A stretch of 64,000 bases of DNA. Origin: Leptospira andrefontaineae (GTDB taxonomy: Bacteria; Spirochaetota; Leptospiria; Leptospirales; Leptospiraceae). The position numbers and the translations under genes were made by a program. The notes under the pieces are model-generated. The model searched no databases. It was not told the origin of the DNA and worked only from the letters and a program-made list of their open reading frames with translations. Below are positions 37,794 through 46,831 of the stretch, piece by piece; positions within the stretch are counted from its first letter, which is position 1; each line of letters starts with the position of its first letter. The stretch is taken from the NCBI RefSeq assembly GCF_004770105.1, contig NZ_RQEY01000010.1, positions 310,001 to 374,000 on the forward strand, in the 5' to 3' direction.

Positions 37794-39071
37794 ATGGCCC
37801 TCACCCGACCTGTAATCATACTATTACTCTGCGCTTTTTCCTCTTCTATATTCTCCAAAGAATTCGTATATGCCTTCCGAGATGTGGGAATGCCTAAAAA
37901 CACAGGAAAAGACGGAATGCCCAGAAAAGAAAAAATGGTCTTAGTCGGGGAGACCATTATGTTCGATAAGGTCAAACCGATCGAATACGAAGGTAAATAC
38001 AAAAGTTTCGAATTAGGATACGATACCAGGCCGGATATAGTCACTGTAAAAGTACATTACGATCCGGGAATACGTCCTGGACAGATACTCTACTTGATCG
38101 AGAAAGATTTCGATCATGAAACATTCAAAGATGGAAGTATCGTAGGACAAATAGAAGTTAAATCCATCTTCCAAACTGCATTTACAGGAAAACAATTAAG
38201 GGGCGTCGGATATTTAGGAATGGCAAAGGAGAAGGTACTAACCGTCGCCTATCCAGTGTCTTCCGAACTAAGCGGTCCCGCATTGGTAGAACGTAAAACC
38301 GGGGATTATCATTTCACAAGAGACGAGATCCCGGAAGCAATCCAGTCTTACCGCAAAGCAATTCGTCTAGATCCAATGTCCCCTGTACCACATTACAGAT
38401 TGGGAATGTTATATTTGAATGAGGCTGGAGTAGATTCCAAAGAACCAGTATGTTCCGGAATTCTACCGATGAGTGCGGGAGCAGAGTTTTCTTCGGCTTG
38501 GAAAAAAAGATCCAGATTTGATTCAGACCAAGATATGATCCGATTCTCCAGAGAATATGTTTCCTTTCTGAATTGTAAATCGGACCAAGCTCCCAGTTTT
38601 TCTAAGAACAGTTTTGTTCCGGAAGAATTAGAAAGAGCACAAGAAGTCGCTAGAGAAGGATTCAGACTTTCAAAAACGGATTACGAACTCCTGATCAGAA
38701 GCGCGGAGACTTATTATAAATTATATACTTCCTACTCTTCCGGGAAAAGACCAAAAGGAAGTATCCCTCCGGATGAAGAATCCAAACTCAGAAATCGTCA
38801 GGAAAAATCCTGGGAGATCGCCCAAAAACTCTTAAAAGAAGCAGGCTTGGACAATATTACCGATTATAGACTTCATAGATTGACTTCACTTCTATACGGA
38901 AAGAGGTATATGGAACTTTCAGGTGGAGCCAAGTCTACTACGATCAGTGAGGAAGCGAACTTCTTGAGGACAAAGGCTGTAGAATCTATTCAGGCTTACA
39001 AACTTCATAGACCTAAAAATATTCCGGGAGATAAGGATCTTTTGATATTAGAAAAAGATCTTGGACTCTAA
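37794..39071 (+). CDS. Exported TPR-containing protein
   Basis: This 425-residue protein begins with a signal peptide (MALTRPVIILLLCAFSSSIFS). The N-terminal part (about 30-170) is beta-rich and unrecognised. A short TPR region follows (DYHFTRDEIPEAIQSYRKAI, then DPMSPVPHYRLGMLYL), and the C-terminal half is helical. I use ATG 37794 because it gives the signal peptide; the frame is open upstream through repeat DNA. No enzyme motif is seen. It probably acts in the periplasm or envelope as a binding protein. Confidence 0.75.
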   Translation: MALTRPVIILLLCAFSSSIFSKEFVYAFRDVGMPKNTGKDGMPRKEKMVLVGETIMFDKVKPIEYEGKYKSFELGYDTRPDIVTVKVHYDPGIRPGQILYLIEKDFDHETFKDGSIVGQIEVKSIFQTAFTGKQLRGVGYLGMAKEKVLTVAYPVSSELSGPALVERKTGDYHFTRDEIPEAIQSYRKAIRLDPMSPVPHYRLGMLYLNEAGVDSKEPVCSGILPMSAGAEFSSAWKKRSRFDSDQDMIRFSREYVSFLNCKSDQAPSFSKNSFVPEELERAQEVAREGFRLSKTDYELLIRSAETYYKLYTSYSSGKRPKGSIPPDEESKLRNRQEKSWEIAQKLLKEAGLDNITDYRLHRLTSLLYGKRYMELSGGAKSTTISEEANFLRTKAVESIQAYKLHRPKNIPGDKDLLILEKDLGL

Positions 39072-39078
39072 ACGAGAT

Positions 39079-39094
39079 TGTTGGAATTCCAACA
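39079..39094. repeat. 16-bp palindrome, family copy 1
   Basis: Perfect palindrome TGTTGGAATTCCAACA, eight bases after the TPR gene stop. Confidence 0.8.
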
Positions 39095-39122
39095 TGGCTG
39101 AAGGCGACCCCCACCCTAATTT

Positions 39123-39150
39123 TTGGGAGGGGGGAGTGGCCCGTGGGAGC
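39123..39150 (+). repeat. 28-base G-rich repeat, copy 1
   Basis: This G-rich segment (begins TTGGGAGGGGGGAG, ends GGGAGC) recurs exactly but inverted at 51543-51570. It lies between two copies of the 16-bp palindrome and is preceded by a C-rich arm (CCCCCACCCT) with which it can partly pair. Confidence 0.8.
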
Positions 39151-39210
39151 ACTGCGTCCCTATATCATAAAATCCTAATTATTACAACCGATTTTTTCAC
39201 CCCAAATTCA

Positions 39211-39226
39211 TGTTGGAATTCCAACA
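39211..39226. repeat. 16-bp palindrome, family copy 2
   Basis: Perfect palindrome TGTTGGAATTCCAACA, 19 bases before the stop of the convergent DUF4015 gene. Confidence 0.8.
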
Positions 39227-39245
39227 TAACGCGGAAACAGCAATA

Positions 39246-40382
39246 TCAATCCTCGATCTTTAATTTCCCACTCTGGATACTTTCTTCGATCGCTCTAAAA
39301 GTATCTCCGTATTTTCCTACAATATTCCAGACAACAAATCCGTCACTATCGCTATCTACACTTGCTTCGATCTGTGCCTTAATATAATCTTTCAAAGATT
39401 TACCGGAAGGCCCTAGACTCATTCCGAAACCTTGGATCCAGCCGACTACTTTCGTAGTTGATAAGGATCTTTTCCTAGTATTCTTCAAACCATCAAAAAC
39501 AGTTTGGTAAGGATTTGCGATACGACCAGGTTGTCCGTAGAAATGAGAAGGATATAACATAGGATAGATCACATCCACAAGCTGAGCGAAGTTTTCCACC
39601 TTCTGCCCGATCTGATCATCACGATTAAATGGAATTCTACCAAAAATATCCGCACCTAAGTAAGGAAGTTTTTCACACTGATTTGCTTCTCCGCGTATCC
39701 TTGTCACTATCTCGTTGATATTACTATATTTTTCCTTCAAAGAAAGATCTATATCAGTAACATCAGCATACCGTATATAATCCAATTGTACTTCCGGAAA
39801 ACCGGAAAGACATGCTTTTCTCACATAACCCAATATAGAATTTAATCTTTCAGGACTAGGATACTTAGTCTTAAGACCACCGTCAAAATTCACGAGCCTT
39901 CCCACAGGATAAAAGCCCATTCCCTTAATACGAGAGATCTCTTCCGGAGAAGGGGTTTTAGGCTGAAGATCTATCACCAAAACATTCACACCATAATCGG
40001 AAGCATCCTTTAATAAATTCTCCCATTCATTCTTACGGGACTTATCCGAAACTAAGGAATTATTCACATAAAGACCGCGATAGAATTTGGGACGATCCCC
40101 GTAGGTACCCTTATTGGTTGGCCTTGTAAAAAACTTTTTAAGTTTCTCTTTTGGAGCTTCCTTTTCGCTTTCCTCCTGAGTGTTTCTGGAAGAAAGTCGT
40201 ATCTCACCTTTCTTCTCCTTTTCTTTGGAAGCAGATTGGGGTTTGGTTTTAATGTCTGGAGAAGATTCTAAAACAGGAATTTCTTTCTTATTAGAATTCT
40301 CAGGATATGGAATAGTGAACTCCGCACAGACCGGAAAAGCGGTAAGAACTAAGATAGGAAAAAGTGAAAACGGTTTGCGCAC
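39246..40382 (-). CDS. Exported putative glycoside hydrolase (DUF4015)
   Basis: The 378-residue product has a signal peptide (MRKPFSLFPILVLTAFPVCA), a Lys/Glu/Ser-rich linker to about residue 90, and a TIM-barrel-like domain of the DUF4015 group. Cues are RGLYVNNSL, VNVLVIDLQ, VQLDYIRYAD (the Asp of the family D-Y-I-R-Y motif), LGADIFGR, VDVIYPMLYPSHFY and GFVVWNI. It probably acts on an envelope or external glycan; no member of this group that I can name fixes the substrate. Confidence 0.85.
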   Translation of the reverse strand: MRKPFSLFPILVLTAFPVCAEFTIPYPENSNKKEIPVLESSPDIKTKPQSASKEKEKKGEIRLSSRNTQEESEKEAPKEKLKKFFTRPTNKGTYGDRPKFYRGLYVNNSLVSDKSRKNEWENLLKDASDYGVNVLVIDLQPKTPSPEEISRIKGMGFYPVGRLVNFDGGLKTKYPSPERLNSILGYVRKACLSGFPEVQLDYIRYADVTDIDLSLKEKYSNINEIVTRIRGEANQCEKLPYLGADIFGRIPFNRDDQIGQKVENFAQLVDVIYPMLYPSHFYGQPGRIANPYQTVFDGLKNTRKRSLSTTKVVGWIQGFGMSLGPSGKSLKDYIKAQIEASVDSDSDGFVVWNIVGKYGDTFRAIEESIQSGKLKIED

Positions 40383-40442
40383 AAATTTACTCCGGATCTA
40401 CACTTATAGTATCGAACCGGGGACCTCTGTACTTGTCCTCTT

Positions 40443-40458
40443 TGTAGGACTTCCAACA
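40443..40458. repeat. 16-bp palindrome variant, family copy 3
   Basis: TGTAGGACTTCCAACA, an imperfect member of the palindrome family, lies in the divergent intergenic region just before the HDAC-like gene. Confidence 0.6.
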
Positions 40459-40475
40459 AAAAACGGGAGAAGAAA

Positions 40476-41402
40476 ATGAAACTCGGCTACGCGTATGACG
40501 ATACATTTTTATTGCATGATACCGGGACATTTCATCCTGAATCCCCTCAAAGATTGGAATCCATACTCAATCGACTGCATAAAACATCGTATTTTAAGGA
40601 CATGCATTGGATCAAACCCAACAAACTACCATTAGAATTGATCGAGTCAGTACATAATCATAGGCATAGAGAAAGATTTTCAGTTATCCAAGGCAAAAGA
40701 GGAAGTTTCGACGGAGATACACCCTATTCGGAATCCAGCTTTGATGCAGCTCTCTTAGCTGCTGGAAGTGGAGTAGACCTTGTAAACAAGATCAGATCCA
40801 ATGAAATCGAATCAGGGATCGCACTTGTAAGACCGCCAGGACATCATGCAGAAACAGGAAGGTCCATGGGTTTTTGTTTGCTGAATAATATTGCGATCAC
40901 CGCAGGCTACTTACTTACGCAAGGAGTAGAAAAAGTTTATATACTAGATTGGGATGTACATCATGGTAATGGGACCCAAGAAATATTCTACGACTCAGAT
41001 AAAGTATTCTTCACATCACTCCATCAATATCCGTATTATCCTGGAACAGGTTCAGTTCATGAAAAAGGAGAAGGAAAAGGAGAAAATTTTACACTAAACA
41101 TTCCTTTGGCGATGGGTTCAGGAGATAAAGAATACCTGCATTATTTTCAAGAAACAGTGGTGCCTTCCATGTTGGAATTCCAACCGGAGTATGTATTGAT
41201 CTCAGCTGGTTTTGACGGACATAGAAGAGATCCTTTGGCAGGTATGAACCTAAGCACCAATGCATTCGCAGAATTCACGCGACTAATACTATCCGCAACA
41301 AAACAGATCGGCGCCAAAACAGTATCCTTCTTAGAAGGAGGCTACGACCTAGACGCATTGGCCGAAAGTGTAGAAGCACATATAGCGGTCCTCGCAGGCT
41401 GA
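40476..41402 (+). CDS. Histone-deacetylase-family amidohydrolase
   Basis: This 308-residue zinc enzyme belongs to the acetoin utilisation/acetylpolyamine amidohydrolase/HDAC superfamily. The active-site set is complete: RPPGHHAE (two His), DWDVHHGNGTQ (Asp and His zinc ligands), YPYYPGTG, SAGFDGHRRDPLAGMNL (second Asp) and the C-terminal EGGYDL. It would remove acyl groups from Lys side chains, polyamines or related amides in the cytoplasm. A GGGAGAAG ribosome site precedes the ATG. Confidence 0.92.
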   Translation: MKLGYAYDDTFLLHDTGTFHPESPQRLESILNRLHKTSYFKDMHWIKPNKLPLELIESVHNHRHRERFSVIQGKRGSFDGDTPYSESSFDAALLAAGSGVDLVNKIRSNEIESGIALVRPPGHHAETGRSMGFCLLNNIAITAGYLLTQGVEKVYILDWDVHHGNGTQEIFYDSDKVFFTSLHQYPYYPGTGSVHEKGEGKGENFTLNIPLAMGSGDKEYLHYFQETVVPSMLEFQPEYVLISAGFDGHRRDPLAGMNLSTNAFAEFTRLILSATKQIGAKTVSFLEGGYDLDALAESVEAHIAVLAG

Positions 41403-41477
41403 CCCCTCCCCGATTTCTTTTTGTTTCCGGTCGAAAATTCCTAGAAAAAATGCCTCTTCCCACTCTCTCAGGCCGAT

Positions 41478-41717
41478 ATGAAAATCATGCAGGAACTTTC
41501 CTCAAACACCGACCTGGCCCTGCGATTCAGAAACTACGTGATCCTATTGGACCGACTGATGAGAGAGGTAGAAGAGGAACTCCAACAAAACCAATCCGTC
41601 CGTAATGAATGGTCCGAATGGCATTCCAACTGGAAAAACGCCTGGCTCTCTCCCACTGGCAACTCCCCTTCTTCCAATCTAAAAGAAAGATTCTCAGTTA
41701 AAAGAAGACTCGGATAA
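41478..41717 (+). CDS. Small helical hypothetical protein
   Basis: This 79-residue frame encodes a charged helical protein (NYVILLDRLMREVEEELQQNQ) with several Trp residues (NEWSEWHSNWKNAW). Codon use resembles the neighbours, which supports it being real, but there is no clear ribosome site and no recognised family. It ends just before a GC-rich repeat region. Confidence 0.5.
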   Translation: MKIMQELSSNTDLALRFRNYVILLDRLMREVEEELQQNQSVRNEWSEWHSNWKNAWLSPTGNSPSSNLKERFSVKRRLG

Positions 41718-41906
41718 GTTTCGGGGCGGCTCCTCGCGCCGCTCGGACCGAGCTACTACGGGCTTCGCTATCGCTTCGGTCCATTCGCAGTGACCCATAG
41801 GGAGCGAGAAGACGACCGTCGCTAGCGGAAGGCCAATCTTAAATCGCTGCGATCGGACTTCCCCTTCGTATCTCTGCCGCTTGCAGTACTAGGGAAATTT
41901 TCTCTA

Positions 41907-41922
41907 TGTGGGAACTCCTGCA
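41907..41922. repeat. 16-bp palindrome variant, family copy 4
   Basis: TGTGGGAACTCCTGCA, a diverged member of the family, 15 bases before a strong GC hairpin. Confidence 0.5.
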
Positions 41923-41936
41923 GAATACACTAATCG

Positions 41937-41962
41937 GGCCCCGCCCGATTCGGGTGGGGGCC
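41937..41962. repeat. GC-rich hairpin
   Basis: GGCCCCGCCCG pairs with CGGGTGGGGGCC around a three-base loop (ATT), with one G-T pair and one bulged G. It has the same C-rich/G-rich arm character as the repeats at 39103-39150 and 51543-51590. Confidence 0.6.
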
Positions 41963-42038
41963 GGAGCGTAGCGGTGGTGAAAAACGGACATTTTCACAAA
42001 ACCCGCGTTTGGGCAATCTGATTTATCGCCGCTTAGCT

Positions 42039-42054
42039 TGTAGGAGCTCCTACA
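42039..42054. repeat. 16-bp palindrome, family copy 5
   Basis: Perfect palindrome TGTAGGAGCTCCTACA upstream of the TPR-NHL-VWA gene. Confidence 0.75.
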
Positions 42055-42163
42055 AAATCATTGCTTTTAATTGCTTGCAAGAGTGATAAAACCCTTATAG
42101 AAGGCCTGAAAAATAGGTTGAAATTATGTCTCTTAAGCTGTTCTATCGACTAAGAGGATTAGA

Positions 42164-44203
42164 ATGGGGAGACGTACGCAAACAAAACTTCTAATTTTCA
42201 TTTTACTCTTAGGAATTCTCACCCAATCCGGATGGTCCGAACCCTTACCAAACTTCGGACTGAAAGAAAAAGAAGCTAGGACATTCTTCAAACGAGGTCT
42301 GGCCTATTATAATAAGGGAGAATTCGCTGCTGCCAGAGAAAATTTTGTTCGCTCCCTTTCTATCAAACCAGATTTCGTTCATCCTAAGTTCTTTCTTTCA
42401 GAAGCATATTATCTAAGTGGAGATTGGCAAGAAAGTCTTTCCGAATTAGAACAATTAGAATCTTCTAATAAACTCGATCTGATCAATAAGAATCGTTTGG
42501 ACGCGCTTAGGTATAGACTAGGTGGCGGAAATAGAAAAGATAATTTAGAATATTATAAATCAATTTTTGGGGATGATCTGAGAAGATTCCGCTTCAGAAA
42601 TCCATCCGACCTCGCAGTTGACGAAGAAGGATATCTTTACGTAGTAAGTTTCGATACAGCTAACGTAGTCAAATTCGATGCGAACGGTTTTCCTATTGAA
42701 AATTTCAAAGGTTCTTTTGGCAGAAATTTAGAAGGCCCTGTCGGGATTAGTATCCGGGGAAAATCTATCTTCGTTGCAGACTATGCAGGAGATAAAATTT
42801 ACGAATTCGATACAAGAGGTTCGTATGTAAATCGTTTCGGTTCAACAGGAAAAGATCCCGGAAGTTTTCATGGACCGGCAGGACTTTATTTCACGAAAGA
42901 AGGATTTTTGTATGTTTCCGATATGGGAAATAATCGGATCCAAAAACTTTCCAGAACAGGAGAGCCTCTCCAGGAGATAGGCGTTGGAATCTTAAAACAA
43001 CCTGCAGGTATCAAAGTTAATAATCGCGGAGAAATTTTTGTAGCGGATCGAGGAAATAAAAGGCTAGTCGTATTCGATCATGAAGGAAATTTTCTAAAAG
43101 AGATAAACAATCCTTCTTTTAAGAGGCCGAGAAATCTTTCTATCAGAGATAATAAGGTAGTAGTCGCGGACGAAACTGCGGGACTTTTTATCTACGACTC
43201 TGTTTCTAAAACCTGGTCAAGCTTTGATAACTTTAAGGATTCAAAAAACACAGTCCGAAATTTTGACCAAGCATTCTCTGTTACTTTTGATTATACTGGG
43301 TCCATGTTTGTTGCTGATTTTAATAGGCATAGGATCGAATCCTTTTCTCCAAAAGGACAACTCTCTTCTAACTTGGATCTGATCGTAGAAAGAACTATCA
43401 GTTCGGATTACCCTGATGTTTCTTTAGTTCTTCACGCAAAAGACAGACATGGAATTCCGGTGAAGGCAATCCCTCGAGATTCTTTCCGCATTTATGAAAT
43501 GGATAACCTTTCTCCTTTGATCGGTTTGACTGATATGAAGAAGTATAATAACAGAGTGAGTGTTTCTATCGTTGCGGAAAATTCACAAATTGTGTCCGAA
43601 TCTTACGCTACGATAGAAAAAGCGATCCGTCCTTTTTTATCAGAGATCAGAGCAGACGACAAAATCCAACTTCTTCGCTCAGGAAGAGATACACAAACCG
43701 CCTACCCTTTCGGGAAAAGTATGTATGATATTCTGAAAGCGTTACGCTCCTTTGTTCCGGAGGAAGAATCCCAAATCGGAAAATCACTCCAAAGAGGTAT
43801 CACGGATCTATTGGATAGTTTAGGTCCAAGAGCGATCGTCGCAATCGTTTCCGGAAAGGATTCGAAAGCTGCATTCACACAATTTTCTCCCACGAAGATC
43901 ATTCGTTTCGCAGTGGCTCATGATATTCCGATATACTTCCTGTGTTTGGGAGAAAATGGAGAATCAGTTTCCGTATATAAAGAAATCGCGGAGAAAACGG
44001 GAGGAAAATTCTTAACAATTCCTTCCGGCGGAACGGAGAAGAATCTGAGAAGCTGGATAGATTCTAAAAAAGATAGAAGGTATCTTCTTTCTTTCAAAAG
44101 TAGGATCAATCCACAGGGAATGGATGTCTATGTCCCTGTGGTTGTAGAAGCTATATTTAGAAATTCTAATGGAAAAGCAGAGACCGGATTTTTTACGCCA
44201 TGA
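42164..44203 (+). CDS. Exported TPR-NHL-VWA-like protein
   Basis: This 679-residue protein has a signal peptide (TKLLIFILLLGILTQSGWS) and TPR-like repeats (about 35-115, FKRGLAYYNKGEFAAARENF). A six-bladed NHL-type propeller follows (about 135-410; repeated units such as GPVGISIRGKSIFVADYAGDKI and ADRGNKRLVVFD). The C-terminal domain (about 455-665) resembles von Willebrand factor A, but the first metal motif reads VAENSQI instead of DxSxS. It starts 11 bases after a GAGG site and overlaps the next gene by four bases. It is likely a periplasmic or surface interaction scaffold. Confidence 0.85.
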   Translation: MGRRTQTKLLIFILLLGILTQSGWSEPLPNFGLKEKEARTFFKRGLAYYNKGEFAAARENFVRSLSIKPDFVHPKFFLSEAYYLSGDWQESLSELEQLESSNKLDLINKNRLDALRYRLGGGNRKDNLEYYKSIFGDDLRRFRFRNPSDLAVDEEGYLYVVSFDTANVVKFDANGFPIENFKGSFGRNLEGPVGISIRGKSIFVADYAGDKIYEFDTRGSYVNRFGSTGKDPGSFHGPAGLYFTKEGFLYVSDMGNNRIQKLSRTGEPLQEIGVGILKQPAGIKVNNRGEIFVADRGNKRLVVFDHEGNFLKEINNPSFKRPRNLSIRDNKVVVADETAGLFIYDSVSKTWSSFDNFKDSKNTVRNFDQAFSVTFDYTGSMFVADFNRHRIESFSPKGQLSSNLDLIVERTISSDYPDVSLVLHAKDRHGIPVKAIPRDSFRIYEMDNLSPLIGLTDMKKYNNRVSVSIVAENSQIVSESYATIEKAIRPFLSEIRADDKIQLLRSGRDTQTAYPFGKSMYDILKALRSFVPEEESQIGKSLQRGITDLLDSLGPRAIVAIVSGKDSKAAFTQFSPTKIIRFAVAHDIPIYFLCLGENGESVSVYKEIAEKTGGKFLTIPSGGTEKNLRSWIDSKKDRRYLLSFKSRINPQGMDVYVPVVVEAIFRNSNGKAETGFFTP

Positions 44204-46221
44204 TATTCGGATCCAAAATCTCAAATAAATATATAGGCTTAAAATTTCTTTTCAGGAATTTTATAGTTCTTCTTGTGCTATCTTTCTCCTTCTCCCTTTC
44301 TTCCAAACAAACCATAGATTGGATCAAAGAAGGAGAAGGTGCATTAGCTTCCAGAAATTATCCTGCCGCCTATGATTCCTTTAGAGAAGCGGTAAACCTA
44401 AACCCACTTTCGGTTCGTTCCAGATTAGGACTTGCAGACGCTGCATTAAAACTTCATAAAGAAAAAGAAGCGTTACAGTCTTTAGATAAGGTACTCGAAT
44501 TAGAACCTAAGAACAAAAAAGCAGTTCGAGAAAAAGCAATCACTCTTGCAAAATTAGGACGTTACGAAGAAGCTTTTCTGATACTAAGACCGTTCTTAGA
44601 AGAAGACCGATACGATTCTGATCTTTTTCCTATTTATATAGAAGTGCAGCTTGCTTCTGGAAAAACCCAAAAAGCAAGTTTCGAATTCCATTCCGCTTAT
44701 TCCAGAATTCCAAAGAATAAAGAAGTAAAAACCTTAGAAGCAAAAGTAGAAGCATTCGATGGAAACTTTACAAAAGCTGCATCTCTCAGAAATCAATTAG
44801 AAGCGGAAGCCTCCGATGATCCTGGAATTTTTTTGGAATCGGGAAAGTTCCTACTGATCTGGGCAGAAAAATCCCAAGGAAGTAAACGAGATTCCAAAAT
44901 TGCCGAGGCAGCAGAAAAATTCGAAAGATCCGTTTCTTTACATCCTAACGAGGAAGAAGCACTCAAACTTCTCGCAAAAACCAGGATCTATTTCGGAAGA
45001 TACCAAGAAGCAGAAGAATATCTAAACCGCCTCTTGGGATTATTTCCAAACTCGACTGAGTATCTATACCTGCGTTCTTACGCTAGATTGAAAAAAGATC
45101 CCTCTTCTAAAGAAGCCAGAGTAGATCTAGAAAAATTAATCTCCTTAGATGATTTAGATCCAATTGCGAGAAACCGTTCTGAATTGTATGCGTTGGAGAA
45201 CCTACCGGAAGGGAATTCACTCAGAAGGACCTTGGGCGAATATAGACTCCAAAGATATAGAGCGAATAAAAATGCATTCTTATACGATTTAGCTTGGTAT
45301 CATTTGATCAGAGCTAAAGAACTTCTTCCAAATCGACCTGAAATATTAGTTTTAACATTGGAAGAATACAAAAGAAGAGGCCTTTTCCCGAGCTACTTCA
45401 ACTTACTTCTGCTTTTAAGAGATAAATTCCCGGATAATAAAAAATACGGATATTCCGTAGAGAATAATTTGGAAGGTTTTAAAACTTCCTTAAGTTATCG
45501 AGAAGGTTTGGTCAAGATCGGAGAATTTGGCATCCAAGAAGATTATGGAAGAACTCCTCCTGAAGTTCTTGTATTCGATCCCGATGGCGAAGATTTTTTA
45601 GCAAAACATACGGATCTTCCCGCTTTAGCTGGAAAAGTGCTTCGTCATTTTTTGAATTTTGATCCAAGGATCCGTAATATCGATCTGGACAATATTAGAA
45701 AATCCGAAAGTTTAGAAGCGGAGCCTTATTCAGGAGCCATTCATAAAACAGAAAGAAACTATTCTTCTATCAAGAACTCCAAGGGAGAAAACATTCGCTT
45801 TGTTGTTAGTGGAAAAATTTCCTTTCAAGACGATAACTTACGTATAGAATGGAGTCTTAGAGATCATAAAGAAGAGAAAATTTTAGGAAAATTTAGGATC
45901 TACGCGAAAGGTAGGGACGCTCTCGCAGAAGCAACTTTAAGAGCGAGAGATAAGATTCTGGCCTTAATTCCCGCAAGTGGAAAAGTTCATAGAGTCAAAG
46001 AAGACTCGTTGATCGTAAATGCAGGTATCATCGATGGGCTCAAAAAGGGAACTACAGTTTACTTCTTCAATTCAGCTACCCTACTTGGAGAAGGAAGCGT
46101 AACTGAAGCAGATCTTTATACCGCAAAAGTAGTACCAAAAAATCAAGATTCTGTCTTAAGAAATATTGCTGTAGGGAACAAAGCATACTGGAAAAAAACG
46201 GAAAATTCACCTCCTAACTAA
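44200..46221 (+). CDS. Exported TPR protein with FlgT-like C-terminal region
   Basis: After a signal peptide (about residues 15-33) the 673-residue product has TPR repeats through about residue 310 (ASRNYPAAYDSFREAVNLNP, LGRYEEAFLILRPFL, FGRYQEAEEYLNRLL). A long helical region follows, then a beta-rich end. The end (GKVHRVKEDSLIVNAGIIDGLKKGTTVYFF) resembles the SH3-like C-terminal domain of FlgT-type or curli-associated envelope proteins; that is weak inference. It is coupled by ATGA overlap to the TPR-NHL-VWA gene, and the pair probably works together in the envelope. Confidence 0.82.
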   Translation: MIFGSKISNKYIGLKFLFRNFIVLLVLSFSFSLSSKQTIDWIKEGEGALASRNYPAAYDSFREAVNLNPLSVRSRLGLADAALKLHKEKEALQSLDKVLELEPKNKKAVREKAITLAKLGRYEEAFLILRPFLEEDRYDSDLFPIYIEVQLASGKTQKASFEFHSAYSRIPKNKEVKTLEAKVEAFDGNFTKAASLRNQLEAEASDDPGIFLESGKFLLIWAEKSQGSKRDSKIAEAAEKFERSVSLHPNEEEALKLLAKTRIYFGRYQEAEEYLNRLLGLFPNSTEYLYLRSYARLKKDPSSKEARVDLEKLISLDDLDPIARNRSELYALENLPEGNSLRRTLGEYRLQRYRANKNAFLYDLAWYHLIRAKELLPNRPEILVLTLEEYKRRGLFPSYFNLLLLLRDKFPDNKKYGYSVENNLEGFKTSLSYREGLVKIGEFGIQEDYGRTPPEVLVFDPDGEDFLAKHTDLPALAGKVLRHFLNFDPRIRNIDLDNIRKSESLEAEPYSGAIHKTERNYSSIKNSKGENIRFVVSGKISFQDDNLRIEWSLRDHKEEKILGKFRIYAKGRDALAEATLRARDKILALIPASGKVHRVKEDSLIVNAGIIDGLKKGTTVYFFNSATLLGEGSVTEADLYTAKVVPKNQDSVLRNIAVGNKAYWKKTENSPPN

Positions 46222-46252
46222 ATTCTAATTTCTTAATATAATAGGAGCCAAC

Positions 46253-46744
46253 ATGATATTCATATGTCGTTCTGAATTCGATTGTAAGGTTTCCGAATTA
46301 TTCGGATTTCATGCCGGCCCGGACGGATTTTCTTCTCTAGTAGGTTCTTCTAATAAAGCAAAAGTAATTTCTGCTCCTCCATCTTTAGAACCTGGCTCAA
46401 AAGCAATTGTCAAAGTGAAAGTTTTTCCCGGAATTTTTTTCCGTTGGGTAGCCTTGCATACTGAATTAGATCCAGAAAAACGTTTTGTAGATGTCCAAGA
46501 ATCTGGCCCTTTTGCAAAATTTAAACACGAACATATCTTTATTCAAACCGGTCAGAATTCTTCTATCTTAGAAGACAGGATCACATGTATTCCTCCTTGG
46601 TATGCGAATCATTTCCTGTTTGAATTCCTACTCGAAAAAATCATGAAGAATGAATTCCAAACTAGGCATAAAATTACTGCAAGTCAGATCGGTTGTGATT
46701 ATAGGACCGAGTTCTGCGGGAAAGTAAAAGCGTCCCAACCCTGA
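46253..46744 (+). CDS. SRPBCC-fold protein
   Basis: This 163-residue protein fits the START/SRPBCC ligand-binding layout. It has an opening strand (FICRSEFDCKVSELFGFHAGPDGF), a conserved centre (KVKVFPGIFFRWVALHTELDPEKRFVDVQESGPFAKFKHEHIF), and a long C-terminal helix. The motif SGPFAKFKHEH is typical of the cell-division-inhibitor-like/SRPBCC group found next to SulA-type genes. The ligand is unknown. An AGGAG ribosome site precedes the ATG. Confidence 0.82.
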   Translation: MIFICRSEFDCKVSELFGFHAGPDGFSSLVGSSNKAKVISAPPSLEPGSKAIVKVKVFPGIFFRWVALHTELDPEKRFVDVQESGPFAKFKHEHIFIQTGQNSSILEDRITCIPPWYANHFLFEFLLEKIMKNEFQTRHKITASQIGCDYRTEFCGKVKASQP

Positions 46745-46805
46745 CTTCGAGTGGGGACTTCCCAGGCTTTATAAAGGAGACAGGCAAAAAAATAACTTGC
46801 TTATT

Positions 46806-46825
46806 AATAACGATTTATCATTATT
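46806..46825. promoter_or_regulatory. Fur-family operator-like inverted repeat
   Basis: AATAACGAT TT ATCATTATT is a 9-2-9 inverted repeat with one mismatch. The right half is the complement of AATAATGAT, close to the Fur/Zur half site GATAATGAT. It ends six bases before the small His/Cys protein gene that precedes a TonB-dependent receptor, the classic position for iron or zinc control. Which Fur-family regulator binds cannot be told. Confidence 0.6.
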
Positions 46826-46831
46826 GAAAAA

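Larger units (their letters stand above)
41718..42163. repeat. Gene-free region rich in repeat fragments
   Basis: These 446 bases hold no supportable gene. They contain an inverted match to the GC-rich segment of 37717-37740 (here 41726-41749), a GC-rich hairpin at 41937-41962, and two palindrome-family copies at 41907 and 42039. Composition is clearly more GC-rich than the flanking genes. The last bases before 42164 must hold the promoter of the TPR-NHL-VWA gene. Confidence 0.6.

Noticed and set aside
41170..41185. TGTTGGAATTCCAACC inside the HDAC-like gene, 15 of 16 bases of the palindrome family
   Set aside because: It encodes the in-frame residues MLEFQP of a conserved protein region and lies in coding DNA, so it is most simply a codon coincidence.
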